A DNA stretch of 64,000 nucleotides from Echinarachnius parma (Eukaryota; Echinodermata; Echinoidea; Clypeasteroida; Echinarachniidae), in NCBI GenBank assembly GCA_037951105.1, contig JBAMJV010003958.1:1-64000 (forward strand), in the 5' to 3' direction. Each line of letters opens with the position of its first letter. Positions within the stretch are counted from its first letter, which is position 1. A program made the translations under genes and the position numbers. A model generated the notes under the pieces. It was not told where the DNA came from. It searched no databases and saw only the letters and a list, made by a program, of their open reading frames with translations. Shown here piece by piece: positions 62,052 to 64,000 of the stretch.

Positions 62052-64000
62052 TTACAAATCGTACAGGCGACGGGCGTTCTCCGAGGCGCTGACGATAAGA
62101 GCGTCCAATGGAACCTGTCTGATCCGGGCCACGGCGTCCGCAACCTCCCCCAGGTACGCGGGGGTGTTGGTGAGGTTGCGTCCCCCGGGTCGGAGATGCG
62201 GCGAATCAGACTCTAGAAGTAGTCGGTCGCTGGGCACTCGGCGGAGTCCTGCCTGCTGGATCTTATCGAACCGGACCGCCAGACCGGTAAAACCGAAATG
62301 GCAATGAGGGAAAACCTCTAACCAGCGGTCCACTTGCTCTGAGGTCGTGGTGCAGCAGTGCAGGTGCAGCCTCTGATGGCGACTGCAGCGCTCGCGCAAG
62401 ACATCCCGGCACTCGTGGTGCACTCGAATGCCAGGGGAGTCGTCCTTTTCACCCCTCAGGTGGAGGACCAAGACATGGCCGGGCCGTCCTTGTCCCACGA
62501 CTCGCTTGAGGAGCCAGCGCTGGAAGGGCCATGTTTTGTGACTTACTGAAAAGTCGAGACCGACTTCACTGATGGCCGTGACCCTCGGGTCATGGATCAG
62601 CCTCAGGAAGTGGTCCCAAACTCCCGGCGTCACGCGGTTGGCCTTCTTGGGGTGAATCCCCACAGCGACCCCCCAGCAACGATCTGGTGGCAGGTACACG
62701 TGATCGAAGTCTTCAGGGTCACAATAGTTTATGACCCCTCCGACAACCGTCACATGTACCCGCGGAGAGCGTCCTGGGGTGGCCTGAAGGCAGGTGTTAA
62801 AATCCTTCTCTTCCATCTTGTTCGATAGCCTGTCAAAATGGAAGTGGCTGTCGACGATCCGGTACCTGGGCTTGGAGTGAGTTCCAGGGTGGAGTGCGGG
62901 CACCGGAACACTGGGCCCGATGGACTTTTCACTCCCAGGACCGGACGGGGGGGAGAGCACACGTTGCTGGACAACCGGCTGCTCCGGGGCTGGTGTGCGC
63001 TTCCCTGCCTCTCCATGGCTTGGAGGGGGTTCCTGCAGGATCCCTGCATGCCCCTGGGCCATGAAGAGTGCCCGCTGGGCCTCCGTCAACTCGTTGAACA
63101 TGAAGCCCAGGGTTCTCCAATGGATCAGCTCTGCAGGGCTGGTCAGGGGCTCCAAACTGAATGGGAGTTTATAATCCCATTTAGCATACCTGGCCAGCGC
63201 TTGCATCTCGTCGGCGAGATCCCGGGTGACTGGTGATGACAGGTCTCCAGTCCAGCACCCGTTAACGTGGTGCACCAGGTCCATTAGGGACCTCCCTTCC
63301 CCGAGGATGGTTCGGGCCAGGAACTCCAGCCCTCTCACCCTGAGGGGGAGGAACAGGTTCCGGTGCGGCACGGCTCCCAAGGGAAACCGGTAGCACTCCG
63401 GGAGGTGGGTGGAGACATGGCGCTTTAGTTTACAAAATCGCCCACCACACCCCTGAATCGGGCATCGCTGCGCTGAGCGCTTCCGCCTCTTCAAAGGCTC
63501 ACTTTCGGAGGCCATGCTGCTGGCAGCCGACAGCCTCCTTTTGGAACCGCGTGTGTTCGAGGACGGTAGTACTTCGCTCTTCACCCTCTGACCGGCTGCC
63601 GGAGCCGGCGGGTGTCCCGGGTCTCGGGCAGGACCAGGCCCCGCGGGTTCCAGCCCCCTGCCATTCGACCCATCCGTCGCTGCGCAACGCGTGACCTCCG
63701 GGCCACTAGCAGGCTGCTCGGACCTGAAAAAGGGAAGGTTCGTCCACATCCACGAGGGTGGGAAGACCTTCGGCCCGACCACCTGCATCGCCGCGACCCA
63801 TCGGCCGTCGCCCACGGACTTGGCCAGTTGGTACTGCAGGATCGCGAGCTCCCGCAGCACTTCCTGACCAAGCGGGCCCGCGGGTTCCGCGAGACTAACT
63901 AAAAACTTTGGGGCGAACTGGCAACCTTTCCGAGTACCTGCCCGGATTTTATGGGCAGGGTCGCTTAAATCGGCAAGATCCGCCGCCCACGCACCATCCT
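62052..64000 (-). CDS. Zinc-finger plus TatD-nuclease ORF, multicopy-element type; 5' end beyond window
   Basis: The frame is open from the right window edge to TAA at 62052-62054 (at least 648 codons). Numbering from 63860, there is a Cys/His cluster CPIQGCGGRFCKLKRHVSTH (about residues 132-151), a helical middle, and a complete TatD-type amidohydrolase domain from about 336 to the end. Its metal-site motifs are DSHFHFD, GIHPK, EVGLDF, HCCTTTSEQVD and LLESDSPHL, ending ENARRLYDL. TatD enzymes are Mg-dependent 3'-5' DNases. GC-rich base use unlike the neighbouring genes and flanking tandem repeats suggest a mobile or multicopy gene; TATDN2-like ORFs of this kind are repeated in some invertebrate genomes (recalled, not checked). 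No start codon is visible. Confidence 0.85.
   Translation of the reverse strand, partial: DGAWAADLADLSDPAHKIRAGTRKGCQFAPKFLVSLAEPAGPLGQEVLRELAILQYQLAKSVGDGRWVAAMQVVGPKVFPPSWMWTNLPFFRSEQPASGPEVTRCAATDGSNGRGLEPAGPGPARDPGHPPAPAAGQRVKSEVLPSSNTRGSKRRLSAASSMASESEPLKRRKRSAQRCPIQGCGGRFCKLKRHVSTHLPECYRFPLGAVPHRNLFLPLRVRGLEFLARTILGEGRSLMDLVHHVNGCWTGDLSSPVTRDLADEMQALARYAKWDYKLPFSLEPLTSPAELIHWRTLGFMFNELTEAQRALFMAQGHAGILQEPPPSHGEAGKRTPAPEQPVVQQRVLSPPSGPGSEKSIGPSVPVPALHPGTHSKPRYRIVDSHFHFDRLSNKMEEKDFNTCLQATPGRSPRVHVTVVGGVINYCDPEDFDHVYLPPDRCWGVAVGIHPKKANRVTPGVWDHFLRLIHDPRVTAISEVGLDFSVSHKTWPFQRWLLKRVVGQGRPGHVLVLHLRGEKDDSPGIRVHHECRDVLRERCSRHQRLHLHCCTTTSEQVDRWLEVFPHCHFGFTGLAVRFDKIQQAGLRRVPSDRLLLESDSPHLRPGGRNLTNTPAYLGEVADAVARIRQVPLDALIVSASENARRLYDL

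Overview
The window is animal nuclear DNA: AT-rich and intron-rich, with tRNA-derived SINEs, a CR1/Jockey-type reverse transcriptase, many short inverted-repeat DNA transposons (MITEs), long foldback palindromes and microsatellites. The mix (foldback elements resembling sea urchin TU elements, a WSCD-like sulfotransferase, a multi-exon POLRMT, a TatD-nuclease mobile ORF) suggests a marine invertebrate deuterostome, most likely an echinoderm. The species cannot be named from sequence alone.

Layout. 1-8.6 kb: no gene, but a dense patchwork of MITEs, including a 2.15 kb element with nine copies of one 14-mer. 8.6-13.9 kb (+): three exons of a WSCD-like sulfotransferase with two single-base frameshifts; intron 2 holds a 2.3 kb nested palindrome, and the stop codon lies in the end of a MITE. 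14-25.4 kb: MITEs, a CR1-type retrotransposon inserted in a MITE (19.2-20.7 kb, -), and a tandem run of palindromes (21.1-22.1 kb). 25.5-27.3 kb (+): a clean two-exon Mab-21 domain gene. 27.3-35 kb: more transposons, including an element nested in another and a second member of the family first seen at 1-3.2 kb. 36.1-60.4 kb (-): mitochondrial RNA polymerase, POLRMT. 61-64 kb (-): GC-rich DNA with tandem repeats and a zinc-finger/TatD nuclease ORF that runs off the right edge.

POLRMT is the main gene. I assembled 27 exons with consistent splice phases; together they give one frame of 1,544 codons plus stop, lacking only the first (start-codon) exon. It has a very large Lys/Ser-rich N-terminal exon, PPR-like helices, and a complete T7-type polymerase domain with both catalytic aspartates.

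The most unusual feature is that about half of the POLRMT exons have one or more partial, degenerate copies ('echoes') in a neighbouring intron or the 3' flank. These often keep a splice site. One copy of the terminal exon differs from the real one almost only at synonymous positions. Three extra copies of the 5' half of the exon encoding the first catalytic Asp sit in the intron before it. The three conventional genes show no sign of working together.
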